DNA of 64,000 nt from Deltaproteobacteria bacterium (GCA_028695735.1 JAQVIJ010000006.1:1-64000), one strand, 5' to 3'. Positions 26,407 through 35,675 are shown, numbered from the stretch's first letter. A program made the numbers and translations. The notes: generated by a model from the letters alone, not told the origin.

Positions 26407-26799
26407 ATGAAAGAGCTTTTTACGGACGAGTTTTTGAAGGAACTTTTCCCAAGGGGCAGGGACGACGAGTTCTTCGATGCCCTTTACGGCGGTGCTGAGG
26501 AGGGGGCATTTGATATTGCCCTGGCGTTCGTCTCATTTGAACCGGAAAAGGGCAGACTGATACTGGAGTACCGGCTGACGGAGCGGCCTGGCAAGTGTAT
26601 GGCATGCAGCCTGACTTATGGACTGCCGCAGGTCATGGAGCGTCATCCCGTTATAGATGTTCAGGGAACGGTTGCAAAAATAGGACAGCGGCTGGTTGAC
26701 GGCTGGGCTGTGTCAGGCTGGACATTGGGCCGGACCACGCCCTATGCACCCAAAGTAAATGTCATTCCATTGATTATTCAGTTGAACAGGGCGTCATGA
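26407..26799 (+). CDS. Conserved protein of unknown function
   Basis: 130 residues, soluble, no signal peptide. It contains ERPGKCMACSLTYGLPQV followed by HPVIDVQG. This resembles small proteins of sulfate reducers that carry misleading homeobox-protein names in some databases; that recollection is not checked. The two Cys (CMAC) could bind metal. A GGAGAGGA site precedes the ATG. Next gene begins 33 bases later on the same strand. Confidence 0.75.
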   Translation: MKELFTDEFLKELFPRGRDDEFFDALYGGAEEGAFDIALAFVSFEPEKGRLILEYRLTERPGKCMACSLTYGLPQVMERHPVIDVQGTVAKIGQRLVDGWAVSGWTLGRTTPYAPKVNVIPLIIQLNRAS

Positions 26800-26832
26800 G
26801 CCGCCCTGGAATGAAGAACAGGAGGTGGTAGT

Positions 26833-27483
26833 ATGAGGATCATAGCTTTTGGCGATATTCACATGGAATATGCCGCATTGCAGGCTGTTTCCGGGCTTGC
26901 AAGTGCGGATATGGTAATCGTGACAGGGGATTTGACCAATTTCGGGAATCGTGAGGCCGCTCATCAAGTGATATCCGCTATTCGCAGTATGAACTCCAGG
27001 ATATATGCCCAGCCGGGTAACCTGGATGATGCCTCTGTTATGGAATATCTGAGCGAATTGGGCATAAATCTGCATGGTAAGGGTTTTTTATTTAATGGTA
27101 TCGGGGTGTTCGGCGTGGGCGGCTCCAATCCTACGCCTTTCAACACGCCTACGGAATTTGCAGAAGATGAAATAGGCCGGTTGTTGAATCAAGGGCATGC
27201 TGCCGTCGCTCAGGCCAGCGTAAGGATCATGGTTCCACATGCCCCTCCCCACAACACAGCGGCTGATCTTATTCCAAACGGTATGCATGTGGGAAGCAAG
27301 GCGGTGCGTGAGTTCATAGAACGCGTGCAGCCTGATTTCTGCCTGACTGGTCACATCCATGAAGCCCGATCAGTGGATCGAATCGGCAGGACCGTTATTC
27401 TGAACCCTGGTATGTTGGGCAAGGGCGGCTGGATAGAGCTGAACGAAAACGCAGGCGTCTGGTCCGCCTTCCTCAAGCCGTAG
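26833..27483 (+). CDS. Calcineurin-like metallophosphoesterase
   Basis: 216 residues. The family motifs run in order: GDIH near residue 7, GDLTNFG, GNLD, PHAPPH and GHIHEA. These bind two metal ions. The size and motif spacing fit the small YfcE-like/icc-type phosphoesterases. Substrate unknown. Strong AGGAGGTGG site. Confidence 0.9.
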   Translation: MRIIAFGDIHMEYAALQAVSGLASADMVIVTGDLTNFGNREAAHQVISAIRSMNSRIYAQPGNLDDASVMEYLSELGINLHGKGFLFNGIGVFGVGGSNPTPFNTPTEFAEDEIGRLLNQGHAAVAQASVRIMVPHAPPHNTAADLIPNGMHVGSKAVREFIERVQPDFCLTGHIHEARSVDRIGRTVILNPGMLGKGGWIELNENAGVWSAFLKP

Positions 27484-27584
27484 ATGGCGGCCATAAATAT
27501 CTCTTGTGCCCTGCCGCCGCCTTCGGGCTTGTGAGAAGATTGCCGGTTTTCACGTTTATACAGGTTTGTTTCGGGTCTGATTGA

Positions 27585-30500
27585 GTGTTTACTTCTTTGA
27601 TAGCCCTGCTGAAGGGAGACAGATGTACAAGCGTCTCCGTAACAGGTATTGAAAAGGCCGCTGCAGCCTGGTGCGCGGCCCGTATCTTTCAGGATATCGG
27701 CAGGCCGTTGGTGTGGCTGACCGGTTCTTCAAAAGAGGCTGAAAGGGTTTCCACGGACCTTGCCTGTTTTACAGAACAGCCTGTCTTGTTGTTCCCTTCT
27801 CATGAAAATCTGCCGTTTACGCCCATTGTGCCTGCCTCTGAAACGGTCGCTCAGCGCATCTCTGTATTGTATCGTCTGACCTCAAACCGTGAGCCATTTC
27901 TGCTGGTGGCGCCGATGCAGGCCATCTGTGAGCCGACGCTGCCCAAAAAGGTCTTGGGCAGAAATGTGGAGTATCTTCTGGCAGGCGAGGAAACGGACCG
28001 GAATGCGCTGGCGTCCTGGCTGGTGAGTGCTGGCTATGAAGGCGTGCCCATTGTGCAGTCTGCCGGCCAATTCAGTGTGCGGGGCGGCATTTTCGATATT
28101 TACCCATGTAATAGCCCATTGCCTGTGCGTCTGGATTTCTTCGGGGATTTTGTGGAAGAGATGCGTTATTTCGATCCAGGGACACAGAAGTCCACTGATA
28201 TGCTGACGGAGTTGACCCTTTTGCCGTGTTCGGAGCTTTTATTTGAGGATGGGCTGGTAAAAAAGGCTCAGGAGACCTTGATTCAACGGGCTCGTATTAT
28301 GGATTGGCCTGCACAGAGGCTGACCGAATGGATGGAACTTCTGGATGCCCGGCGGTTCTGGGAGGGGGCACAGGCCCTGTTACCGGTCCTTTATGGAGGC
28401 AACAGCACCCTTCTCGATTACCTGCCTGAAAATACCATGTTCCTGATGGACCGTCCTGAGGAGGTCATAGATAGTTTGTATGCCCTCTGGGAGACCGCAA
28501 GACATGCCTATGAGTCCGCTTGTGCATCGTTTCATGTGTTGTCAGAATTGCCGGATATGATTCTGCCTCCGGATGTTGTCCTCAAACGCATGAGCGCCTG
28601 TGCAAACATGCGTTTTGCAGCCATGGGCATTGAGAAAGGGCCTGAACCTGATGTCTTGCAAGACCGGCCGGCTTTCAATGCAGGCATGCCTCCGGCCCTG
28701 CATGTTGTGACATTAGATGCAGTTACGCCGGCCCTGCCTGTTCCGGCGTCCCATCATACAGGAGAAGACCTCTTGAGGCCTGTATGGGACACACTGGCTG
28801 AGTGGGCGCGAGATGGAAGGCGTGTCGCCGTGTTTGCGCGTTCCAGCCGTCATCGTGACAGACTTATGTCCCTTCTTGCCTATTATGCAGACCAGGAGCC
28901 TGCATCAGCACAGATCCCGCTGTATTCAAAAGACGAGGTCTTGAGCCAGGAACCTCCTGCCGGCGCCATATCCTTTTTTACCGGCAACCCTTCCAGAAGA
29001 TTTTATCTGCCGGCTGCCGGGTTGATCGTCATTTCTGAGGAGGAGCTCTTCGGAGGTCTGCCTTCGGCAAAAGGCAGGAATCCGGCGCGAAAAGGCGTTA
29101 AAAGGACGAAACTGGCCGACATCGTCTCCCTTGATCTCACACCTGACAGCCTGATAGTGCACAGGGATTATGGCGTGGGTCTTTATAAAGGGTTGGTTAG
29201 AATGGAGATTCAGGGCGTCCAGGGCGAGTTCCTGCATATCGAATACAGGGAAGGCGATAAACTCTATCTGCCGGTGGATCGTCTGGGGCTTGTGCAGAGG
29301 TATGTGGGTGTCGAGGGCAGACAGCCTATTTTGGACAAATTGGGAGGGGCGGCATGGCAGCTCACGCGCAAAAAGATCAAGAAGGCCGTTTACGAGGTGG
29401 CCCATGAATTAGTGGAGCTCTATGCCCAGCGCCAGGTTCAGGATGGCATTGCCTTTTCAGAGCCGGATGCCATGTACAGACAGTTCGAGGCGGCCTTCCC
29501 CTATGACGAGACCCCTGATCAGGCCGGCGCCATAGAGGATGTGCTCAAAGACATGCAACGGCCTCGGCCCATGGACAGGCTGATCTGCGGGGATGTGGGT
29601 TACGGCAAGACCGAGGTGGTGATGCGGGCTGCCTTCAAGGCCGTCTCAGACGGCAAACAGGTGGCGGTGCTTGTGCCCACAACCTTGCTGGCGGAACAGC
29701 ATGAACGCAGCTTCAAGGCCAGATTTGAAAAATTTCCTGTGTGTATAGCCGCCCTCAACCGGCTCAAGTCCTCAAGATATATCAAGGAGACACTGGCGGG
29801 TCTGGCCGTCGGTCAGATCGACATAGTCATTGGGACGCACAGGCTGCTGCAAAAGGATGTGCAGTTCAAGGCATTGGGGCTGCTGGTGGTGGATGAGGAG
29901 CATCGTTTTGGAGTCAAACACAAGGAAAAACTCAAGGGCATCAAAAAGAATGTGGATTGTCTGACCCTGACCGCCACTCCCATTCCGCGCACCCTTCAAC
30001 TTTCGCTTCTGGGCTTGAGGGACATCTCTGTGATCAAGACTCCGCCTCAGGATCGTCTCCCTGTCAAGACCTTTGTGGCGGAGTTTGACGATACCATCAT
30101 CTCCCAGGCCATCAAAAGGGAACTGGAACGGAACGGGCAGATATTTTTTGTTCGAAACCGCATACAAGGTATTGAGCGATTGGCGGAACATGTCAGGGGC
30201 CTTGCGCCGGGTATAAGGCTGGAGGTGGCCCATGGCCAGATGGAGCCCTCCAAACTGGAGGATGTGATGATTCGGTTTGTGCGCGGAGAGATAGATTGTC
30301 TTGTTTGCACCTCCATCATAGAATCAGGCATAGATATCCCCTCTGCCAATACCATTCTCATTGACAGGGCTGATCTCTTGGGGGTAGCGGAGTTGTACCA
30401 GCTCAGGGGTCGAGTAGGACGCTCCCTGGAGCAGGCCTATGCCTACTTCTTTGTGCCGCCTGGCGCCCATGCAGAGAAGGGTGCATTGAAGCGCATCAAG

Positions 30501-31127
30501 GCCGTGATGGATGCAATCTCCTCAGGCGGTGGTTTTACACTGGCCATGGAAGACCTGCAGATGCGAGGGGCAGGTAATATCATAGGCATGTCGCAATCCG
30601 GCCAGATAGCCGATGTGGGCTATGAGCTCTATCTGAACATACTGGAAGAGGCCGTGCAGGAGATAAAGGGGTTGCCTGTGAAAAAGGTCTTGGACCCGGA
30701 GGTCAATTTGGGAATCTCTGCCTTTATCCCTGAAGAATATTGCCCTGATATCGAAGAGAGGTTGAGATTATATCGCAGACTCAGCCGTATCGAGAGCGAA
30801 GAGGAGGCGGTGGACTTTCAGCAGGAGTTACAGGATCGTTTCGGAGAATATCCGGCGGAAGTGGAGGCACTCCTGCAGGTGATGGCCATAAAACGCCGGC
30901 TTGCCTCCATGAACTGCATCCGTTTAGACAAAAGTAAACAGAAGGAACAGGATATGCTGGTATTTACCTTTGGCCCTGAAGGGCCTGTGAATTCAGAAGG
31001 TCTTCTGTCGGCACTGCCCAGGTATAAGGGTTGGCGATTGTTGCCTGATGGTCGGTTGATGGTCCCATTGCAGGGAAAGGAATTGAGTGCAGTGCTGGAG
31101 ACAGTGCATTTCATAAAAGGGCTGTGA
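27585..31127 (+). CDS. mfd: Transcription-repair coupling factor Mfd
   Basis: 1180 residues with a GTG start, normal Mfd size. The N-terminal UvrB-like module spans about 1-400. The CarD-like RNA polymerase interaction domain starts near 510 (SLIVHRDYGVGLYKGL-type). The translocase motor has Walker A GDVGYGKTEV near 669, DEEH near 768 and ATPIPRTLQLSLLGLRD. The TRCF domain is at the C-terminus. Mfd removes stalled polymerase and recruits UvrA. The GTG has no strong ribosome-binding site; no better start is seen. Confidence 0.97.
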   Translation: MFTSLIALLKGDRCTSVSVTGIEKAAAAWCAARIFQDIGRPLVWLTGSSKEAERVSTDLACFTEQPVLLFPSHENLPFTPIVPASETVAQRISVLYRLTSNREPFLLVAPMQAICEPTLPKKVLGRNVEYLLAGEETDRNALASWLVSAGYEGVPIVQSAGQFSVRGGIFDIYPCNSPLPVRLDFFGDFVEEMRYFDPGTQKSTDMLTELTLLPCSELLFEDGLVKKAQETLIQRARIMDWPAQRLTEWMELLDARRFWEGAQALLPVLYGGNSTLLDYLPENTMFLMDRPEEVIDSLYALWETARHAYESACASFHVLSELPDMILPPDVVLKRMSACANMRFAAMGIEKGPEPDVLQDRPAFNAGMPPALHVVTLDAVTPALPVPASHHTGEDLLRPVWDTLAEWARDGRRVAVFARSSRHRDRLMSLLAYYADQEPASAQIPLYSKDEVLSQEPPAGAISFFTGNPSRRFYLPAAGLIVISEEELFGGLPSAKGRNPARKGVKRTKLADIVSLDLTPDSLIVHRDYGVGLYKGLVRMEIQGVQGEFLHIEYREGDKLYLPVDRLGLVQRYVGVEGRQPILDKLGGAAWQLTRKKIKKAVYEVAHELVELYAQRQVQDGIAFSEPDAMYRQFEAAFPYDETPDQAGAIEDVLKDMQRPRPMDRLICGDVGYGKTEVVMRAAFKAVSDGKQVAVLVPTTLLAEQHERSFKARFEKFPVCIAALNRLKSSRYIKETLAGLAVGQIDIVIGTHRLLQKDVQFKALGLLVVDEEHRFGVKHKEKLKGIKKNVDCLTLTATPIPRTLQLSLLGLRDISVIKTPPQDRLPVKTFVAEFDDTIISQAIKRELERNGQIFFVRNRIQGIERLAEHVRGLAPGIRLEVAHGQMEPSKLEDVMIRFVRGEIDCLVCTSIIESGIDIPSANTILIDRADLLGVAELYQLRGRVGRSLEQAYAYFFVPPGAHAEKGALKRIKAVMDAISSGGGFTLAMEDLQMRGAGNIIGMSQSGQIADVGYELYLNILEEAVQEIKGLPVKKVLDPEVNLGISAFIPEEYCPDIEERLRLYRRLSRIESEEEAVDFQQELQDRFGEYPAEVEALLQVMAIKRRLASMNCIRLDKSKQKEQDMLVFTFGPEGPVNSEGLLSALPRYKGWRLLPDGRLMVPLQGKELSAVLETVHFIKGL

Positions 31128-31201
31128 GGTTTTTTGTGGCAAGAGTGAGCAAATAGGTTTATTTTGAGGCATATTTTTTTATTTTTAAGCAAGGAGGTCA
31201 C

Positions 31202-32929
31202 ATGAAAGTAGTTATAGTGGGTGCGGTTGCGGCAGGGCCAAAGACCGCGTGTCGTGTCAAGAGACTGCTTCCCGATGCAGAGGTCATCTTATTGGATCAG
31301 GACGACCTCATCTCTTACGGTGGTTGCGGCATTCCCTATTTCGTGTCAGGTGATGTAAGTGATGAAAAGGAACTGCGTTCCACCAGCTACCATCTGGTGA
31401 GGGATGAGGGGTATTTTGAAAACGCCAAGGGGGTTCGGACTATTACGTCCACCCGCTGCCTCTCTATAGACAGAAAGGCCAAGGCCATAGAGGTGGAGAA
31501 CCTCAAGACCGGTGAGAGATATACCATTCATTACGACAAGCTGGTGCTGGCCACCGGCAGTCAGCCTCGTAAACTGCCCATACCAGGAAGTGATCTAAAA
31601 GGGGTCTTTTCTGTGGCAAGCCTGCACAAGGCCATAGAGATCAAGCGTTCCATAGAAAAGGGCGAGGTCTCTCAGGCGGTTATCATCGGTGGCGGTGCCA
31701 TCGGTCTTGAGATGGCAGAAGGGCTTGCGGATCTCTGGGGTATCGAGACCACAGTGCTCGAGTTCATGCCTCAGATTCTGCCTCGTATCGTAAGCCCTGT
31801 ATTCGCCCGTATGGTCATGGAGCACATGAAGGAACACAATGTACAGGTGATGCCTGACGAATATGCCAAGGAGTGTGTGGCGGACGAAAACGGCCGTGTT
31901 TCCAAGGTCATCACCAACAAGCGGGAGCTGCCAGCCCAACTGGTGATTGTGGCGGCAGGGGTGCTGCCCAGGGGGGAATTGGCCAAAAATGCAGGGCTTC
32001 AGACCTCTGCAACCGGCGCCATCGTTGTAAATCAGCGCATGCAGACCTCTGACCCTGATATCTATGCCGCAGGCGATTGCGTGGAGCTTTTGAACCTGGT
32101 CACAGGCAAAAAGGGCTATGCCCCAATGGGTTCTATTGCCAATCGTCAGGGCCGAGTGGTGGCGGACAACATCGCCGGCATTCCCAGCACCTTCAGCGGC
32201 TGCATCAACAGCTTTGTGATGAAGATCTTCGATCTATCAGTGGGCGCTACTGGTATCAGCTTAGAGGTGGCTAATGCAGAGGGTTTTGATGCCTTTGAGG
32301 TCTTTTGTGTGCAGTCGGATCGGGCACACTTCTTTCCCACGCAAAAGCTCATGTTTTTGAATATGGTGGTGGACAGGCGCACTCAGCGGGTCCTTGGGTT
32401 GCAGGCCCTGGGCCAGATGGGAGATGGCGTGATGGCCCGCATCAATGCAGCGGCAGGGCTTATCGAAAGACGGGCTGTAGTGAGCGATTTCAGCAACTTG
32501 GAGCTGGCCTACGCCCCACCCTTCTCCACTGCCGTGGACATCTTAAATGCCGTGGCCAATGTGGCGGACAATGTGATTGCAGGCCGCATGAGTTACATTT
32601 CGCCTTTGGAGTTTGTGGCATGGATGAACGGCGAACAGCTACATGAGGACTGGATGGTGCTGGATTTGAGGCACGCCCGTGAATCGGAAAGATATGCAGA
32701 GACGTATAAAGACCGTTGGATGGCCTTGCCCTATAATGAGGTAAGAAACGGTTATGCAAAACTGCCCAGAAACAAGACCTTTGTTCTGCTCTGCAACGCC
32801 GGTACGCGTGCCTATGAGGTGCAGGTATTTTTGAAAACTCAAGGGTTTCAGAATACATTGGTATTGACCGGCGGTCTCAATGTGATAAACAGATTGAATC
32901 CAGCCTGGTTATTGGAAAATAAAAAATAA
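31202..32929 (+). CDS. CoA-disulfide / persulfide reductase with C-terminal rhodanese domain
   Basis: 575 residues. FAD- and NAD-binding pyridine nucleotide-disulfide oxidoreductase. The redox Cys is Cys42 in SYGGCGIPYF, the single-Cys motif of CoA-disulfide reductases and NADH-dependent persulfide reductases (Npsr). NAD motif: IIGGGAIGLEMAEGL. FAD-end motif: YAAGDCVEL. The last 100 residues form a rhodanese domain with active Cys531 in LLCNAGTRAY. Such fusions reduce CoA-disulfide, polysulfide or CoA-persulfide in sulfur metabolism. First gene of an operon with the DsbC-like and AICAR formyltransferase genes (10- and 12-base gaps). Good AAGGAGG site. Confidence 0.92.
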   Translation: MKVVIVGAVAAGPKTACRVKRLLPDAEVILLDQDDLISYGGCGIPYFVSGDVSDEKELRSTSYHLVRDEGYFENAKGVRTITSTRCLSIDRKAKAIEVENLKTGERYTIHYDKLVLATGSQPRKLPIPGSDLKGVFSVASLHKAIEIKRSIEKGEVSQAVIIGGGAIGLEMAEGLADLWGIETTVLEFMPQILPRIVSPVFARMVMEHMKEHNVQVMPDEYAKECVADENGRVSKVITNKRELPAQLVIVAAGVLPRGELAKNAGLQTSATGAIVVNQRMQTSDPDIYAAGDCVELLNLVTGKKGYAPMGSIANRQGRVVADNIAGIPSTFSGCINSFVMKIFDLSVGATGISLEVANAEGFDAFEVFCVQSDRAHFFPTQKLMFLNMVVDRRTQRVLGLQALGQMGDGVMARINAAAGLIERRAVVSDFSNLELAYAPPFSTAVDILNAVANVADNVIAGRMSYISPLEFVAWMNGEQLHEDWMVLDLRHARESERYAETYKDRWMALPYNEVRNGYAKLPRNKTFVLLCNAGTRAYEVQVFLKTQGFQNTLVLTGGLNVINRLNPAWLLENKK

Positions 32930-32939
32930 GGAGCGATTT

Positions 32940-33674
32940 ATGAATCGTAAGTCAAGTGTGGTTTTGATCCTGGTGTCTCTTGTTTTGTGTTGTTCCACTG
33001 CCTTTGCCCAGTGTCCGCCCAAAGATGCGTTGCAGAAGGCTGTGGAGGTCGCCTTCAAACAGAATGATGTCAAGGTAGTGAACGTGACTCAAGGGTTGGT
33101 GCCGGGCCTGTGCGATGTGGAGGTGGAACAGAGGGGCCAGAAACGCATGGTTTATACGGATTCCACAGGCCAATACCTCATAGCAGGTCAGGTGCTCAAG
33201 GCCTCTGATGGCACCAATCTCACACAAGAGGCGGTTTCCAACCTCAATCGTCTGAGTGTGATGGAGATCGCACAGTTGGACAAGTTTGTGGCCTTTACTG
33301 ACGGTAACAAGGGTAAGGTGGTGTATTTAGTGACCGACCCCCAGTGCCCTTACTGCCAGAAGGCAGAGGCGATTTTGAGCGAGCTGGTCAAAAAGGGTGA
33401 GGTTCAGGTGAAATACATCCTCATGCCCCTGCCGTTTCACAAGGGCGCAAAGGAGGAGAGTGTCTCCATTATCTGTGACAAAAAGGCCATAGAAGGCCTG
33501 AGGTCCCGTTACCGTTCTGAAAATCAGTGTGGGGAGGGCATCAAGAAGATAGACGACGGCATAGCCTTTTTGCAGCAAAAGGGCATAACAGCCACACCCA
33601 CCTATATCTTTACGGACGGCCGTTTTCAGTCGGGTGTCTTGGATGAAAATCAACTAAAACAAAAGCTGAAATAG
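32940..33674 (+). CDS. DsbC-like periplasmic thiol-disulfide protein
   Basis: 244 residues. Signal peptide at about 1-23 (cleavage after AFA). An N-terminal dimerisation-like domain (to about 110) precedes a thioredoxin fold with the active motif Cys136-Pro-Tyr-Cys139 and a cis-Pro loop ITATPTYIF. This is the layout of DsbC/DsbG isomerases; CPYC also occurs in Dsb and glutaredoxin proteins. It probably reshuffles disulfides in exported proteins or delivers electrons to the periplasm. It is coupled to the persulfide reductase gene upstream. Confidence 0.88.
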   Translation: MNRKSSVVLILVSLVLCCSTAFAQCPPKDALQKAVEVAFKQNDVKVVNVTQGLVPGLCDVEVEQRGQKRMVYTDSTGQYLIAGQVLKASDGTNLTQEAVSNLNRLSVMEIAQLDKFVAFTDGNKGKVVYLVTDPQCPYCQKAEAILSELVKKGEVQVKYILMPLPFHKGAKEESVSIICDKKAIEGLRSRYRSENQCGEGIKKIDDGIAFLQQKGITATPTYIFTDGRFQSGVLDENQLKQKLK

Positions 33675-33686
33675 GAGGAGACAGCC

Positions 33687-34982
33687 ATGGCTGACATGAA
33701 ACAGATGTACAAAACCATCATAGGCGATCACTTCCCCAGCGAGATGCGCATATCATTCGGTGATACAACCCTGCTCTATCGCAAGCGCACCTGGACCTTT
33801 CCCAATGAAAAGACAGGTCAGCTTGAGGAGCGCGGGGTGCGGTATGGTGAAAACCCTGATCAGGAGGCCGCCCTCTATGAACTGGTAAACGGCAATCTGG
33901 TCTTGGGAGGCTGTGCCTATATCGAGCCTGGCCTTGGTCTGGTAAGCGCCATAGATGAAAAGGCCATGTTGCAATCCGGCAAACATCCAGGCAAGATAAA
34001 CCTCACTGACATCGACAACTCATTAAATATCCTGAAGTTTTTGATGACAAAACCTGCGGCTGTCATAGTCAAGCACAACAACCCGTGCGGCGTGGCCTAT
34101 GGCGATACCATGGAAAAGGCCTTCACTCGCGCCCTGCGTGCAGATCGAGTGGCTGCCTTTGGTGGTTGTGTGTCTGTGAACAGGCCAGTGGATAAGGCCC
34201 TGGCAGAGGCCCTGGCTGCCCAGTATCTGGAGGTGGTGTGCGCCCCTGGTTTTGAGGAAGGCGCCGTAAATATCCTGGCTAGGAAGAAGAACCTGCGCAT
34301 CATAGAGATACGGCGCATAGAGCAGTTGGCCATGTACTGGGACAAGCGGTTTGTGGATTTCAAGAGCCTCATTGACGGCGGCATCATTCTTCAGCAGTCC
34401 CCTGTAAACCGCATCAAGACCAAGGCAGATCTCAAGCCAGCCGAGTGTGAATACCAGGGAAAGGTCTATAAAATCAAGCGGTTGCCCACAGAAAAGGAGT
34501 ATGAGGACATCATCTTCGGTTGGGCGGTGGAACAGGGTATCACCTCCAATTCTGTCATATATGTCAAGGATGGCGTGACCGTTGGGATTGGGACTGGTGA
34601 GCAGGATCGCGTAGGTGTGGCGGAGATAGCGGTTTATAAGGCCTATACCAAGTATGCCGACATCCTGTGTTATGACAGACTGGGCATTCCATATAAAGAA
34701 CTGGAGCTCAAGGCAGAAAAGGGCGACAAGGCGGCTCAGGAACAAAAGCAGGAGATCGATGAACAGACTCGCAAGGACAGGGCAGGGCTACCGGGTTCTG
34801 TTATGGTCTCGGATGCCTTTTTCCCCTTTAGAGACGGCGTGGATGTGGGGATTCGGCAGGGTGTGGGTGCCATTGTACACCCAGGTGGTTCTCTAAGGGA
34901 TTGGGAGGCCATAGAGGCCTGCAATGAGGCGAATCCACCGGTTGCCATGGTGTTTACAGGCCAGAGGGCGTTTAAGCACTGA
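33687..34982 (+). CDS. Stand-alone AICAR formyltransferase (PurH-like, no cyclohydrolase domain)
   Basis: 431 residues. Motifs of the AICAR transformylase part of PurH: RYGENPDQEAALYEL, VIVKHNNPCGVAYGD, and SDAFFPFRDGVDVG. The N-terminal IMP cyclohydrolase domain of about 200 residues is absent, so this gene provides only the formyl-transfer step of purine synthesis; a separate cyclohydrolase must exist. Operonic placement behind redox genes is odd for a purine enzyme. A GGAGGAG site precedes the ATG. Confidence 0.9.
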   Translation: MADMKQMYKTIIGDHFPSEMRISFGDTTLLYRKRTWTFPNEKTGQLEERGVRYGENPDQEAALYELVNGNLVLGGCAYIEPGLGLVSAIDEKAMLQSGKHPGKINLTDIDNSLNILKFLMTKPAAVIVKHNNPCGVAYGDTMEKAFTRALRADRVAAFGGCVSVNRPVDKALAEALAAQYLEVVCAPGFEEGAVNILARKKNLRIIEIRRIEQLAMYWDKRFVDFKSLIDGGIILQQSPVNRIKTKADLKPAECEYQGKVYKIKRLPTEKEYEDIIFGWAVEQGITSNSVIYVKDGVTVGIGTGEQDRVGVAEIAVYKAYTKYADILCYDRLGIPYKELELKAEKGDKAAQEQKQEIDEQTRKDRAGLPGSVMVSDAFFPFRDGVDVGIRQGVGAIVHPGGSLRDWEAIEACNEANPPVAMVFTGQRAFKH

Positions 34983-35015
34983 TTGACCATTATTTCATTT
35001 TTAATTAAATCTCCT

Positions 35016-35130
35016 GGGGCGGCAGCGGTGAAGCATTTGTTCCATGCGTCGCATAACTGCCCTCCATGGCAGTATGCGCCGCCGGCGCCCTCGTGGCGCC
35101 TATTCCACAAACACTCCACCACTGCCGCCC
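35016..35130 (-). repeat. Foldable element, left copy (inverted)
   Basis: Read on the minus strand: outer stem arms 35117-35130 and 35017-35030 (13 of 14 pairs), then the conserved core GTGTTTGTGGAATAGGCGCC and ACGAGGGCGCCGGC, an inner hairpin, and the conserved GCATGGAACAAAT. The core is identical to the right copy, but outer and inner stems differ in sequence while staying paired. This may be a structured RNA or a mobile-element end. Confidence 0.75.
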
Positions 35131-35315
35131 TTTTCGTCCCTGCAGAACTCCATGTTCATAACGGGTTCCCTATCCATTCCTGATGTAATTCCACAGATAA
35201 CGGATTGACCTGCTGGAATAGTGAACCTACCCTTCTGATAATAAAAAACGCTGGTTGAACCGTCACTTCTGCCAATAAAAATCGTAGAATTGGCCTTTAT
35301 CCTCATGTTAACCAA
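35100..35315 (-). CDS. Possible small protein or gene remnant
   Basis: 71 codons, starting in the direct repeat GTTAACC and ending at the TAG inside the conserved core of the left element. The composition is protein-like (IFIGRSDGSTSVFYYQKG) and suggests beta structure. No homologue recognised and no ribosome-binding site seen. It may be the remnant of a gene carried with the element. Confidence 0.25.
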   Translation of the reverse strand: MVNMRIKANSTIFIGRSDGSTSVFYYQKGRFTIPAGQSVICGITSGMDREPVMNMEFCRDEKGGSGGVFVE

Positions 35316-35447
35316 AATTCAAAGTATGTGCTGGGTTAACATATCGTTTACGATTGGGTTTGGGTTTTCTTGAAGGGTGTTAACCAAAGTCCAAAGGGTC
35401 TATGTCTTTTTTAAGCGGCTTCTGAGGTAGGATGTGGAGGTGGGGAG

Positions 35448-35560
35448 GGGCGAGGGCAGTCGGTGTTTGTGGAATAGGCGCCACGAGGGCGCCGGCCCCA
35501 CATTACCGCCAAGGAGGGCGGTTATGTGGGGCATGGAACAAATACCGGCTGTCCTCGCCC
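35448..35560 (+). repeat. Foldable element, right copy
   Basis: Predicted pairing by eye: P1 35448-35463 with 35545-35560 (16 pairs, two wobbles), P2 GTTTGT with ACAAAT (35465-35470 / 35538-35543), P3 GGCGCC-ACGAG-GGCGCC (35477-35493), P4 35497-35510 with 35517-35530 (13 of 14 pairs). This makes a three-way junction. An intrinsic terminator lies 115 bases downstream on the same strand. Confidence 0.75.
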
Positions 35561-35675
35561 AGATATTGTCCTTTTTTATCAGCCTTTAAATAACGGGCGA
35601 TGTGCCGTGTATCACTTGCAGAGGTTGGTGTTTGCGAGGCTGTTCAAAGAATGAAATTTTCCCCATGCAAGATGC

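Noticed and set aside
26833-27483. GNLD in the metallophosphoesterase instead of GNHD
   Set aside because: Small YfcE-like members often vary the third residue, so this is not a broken site.
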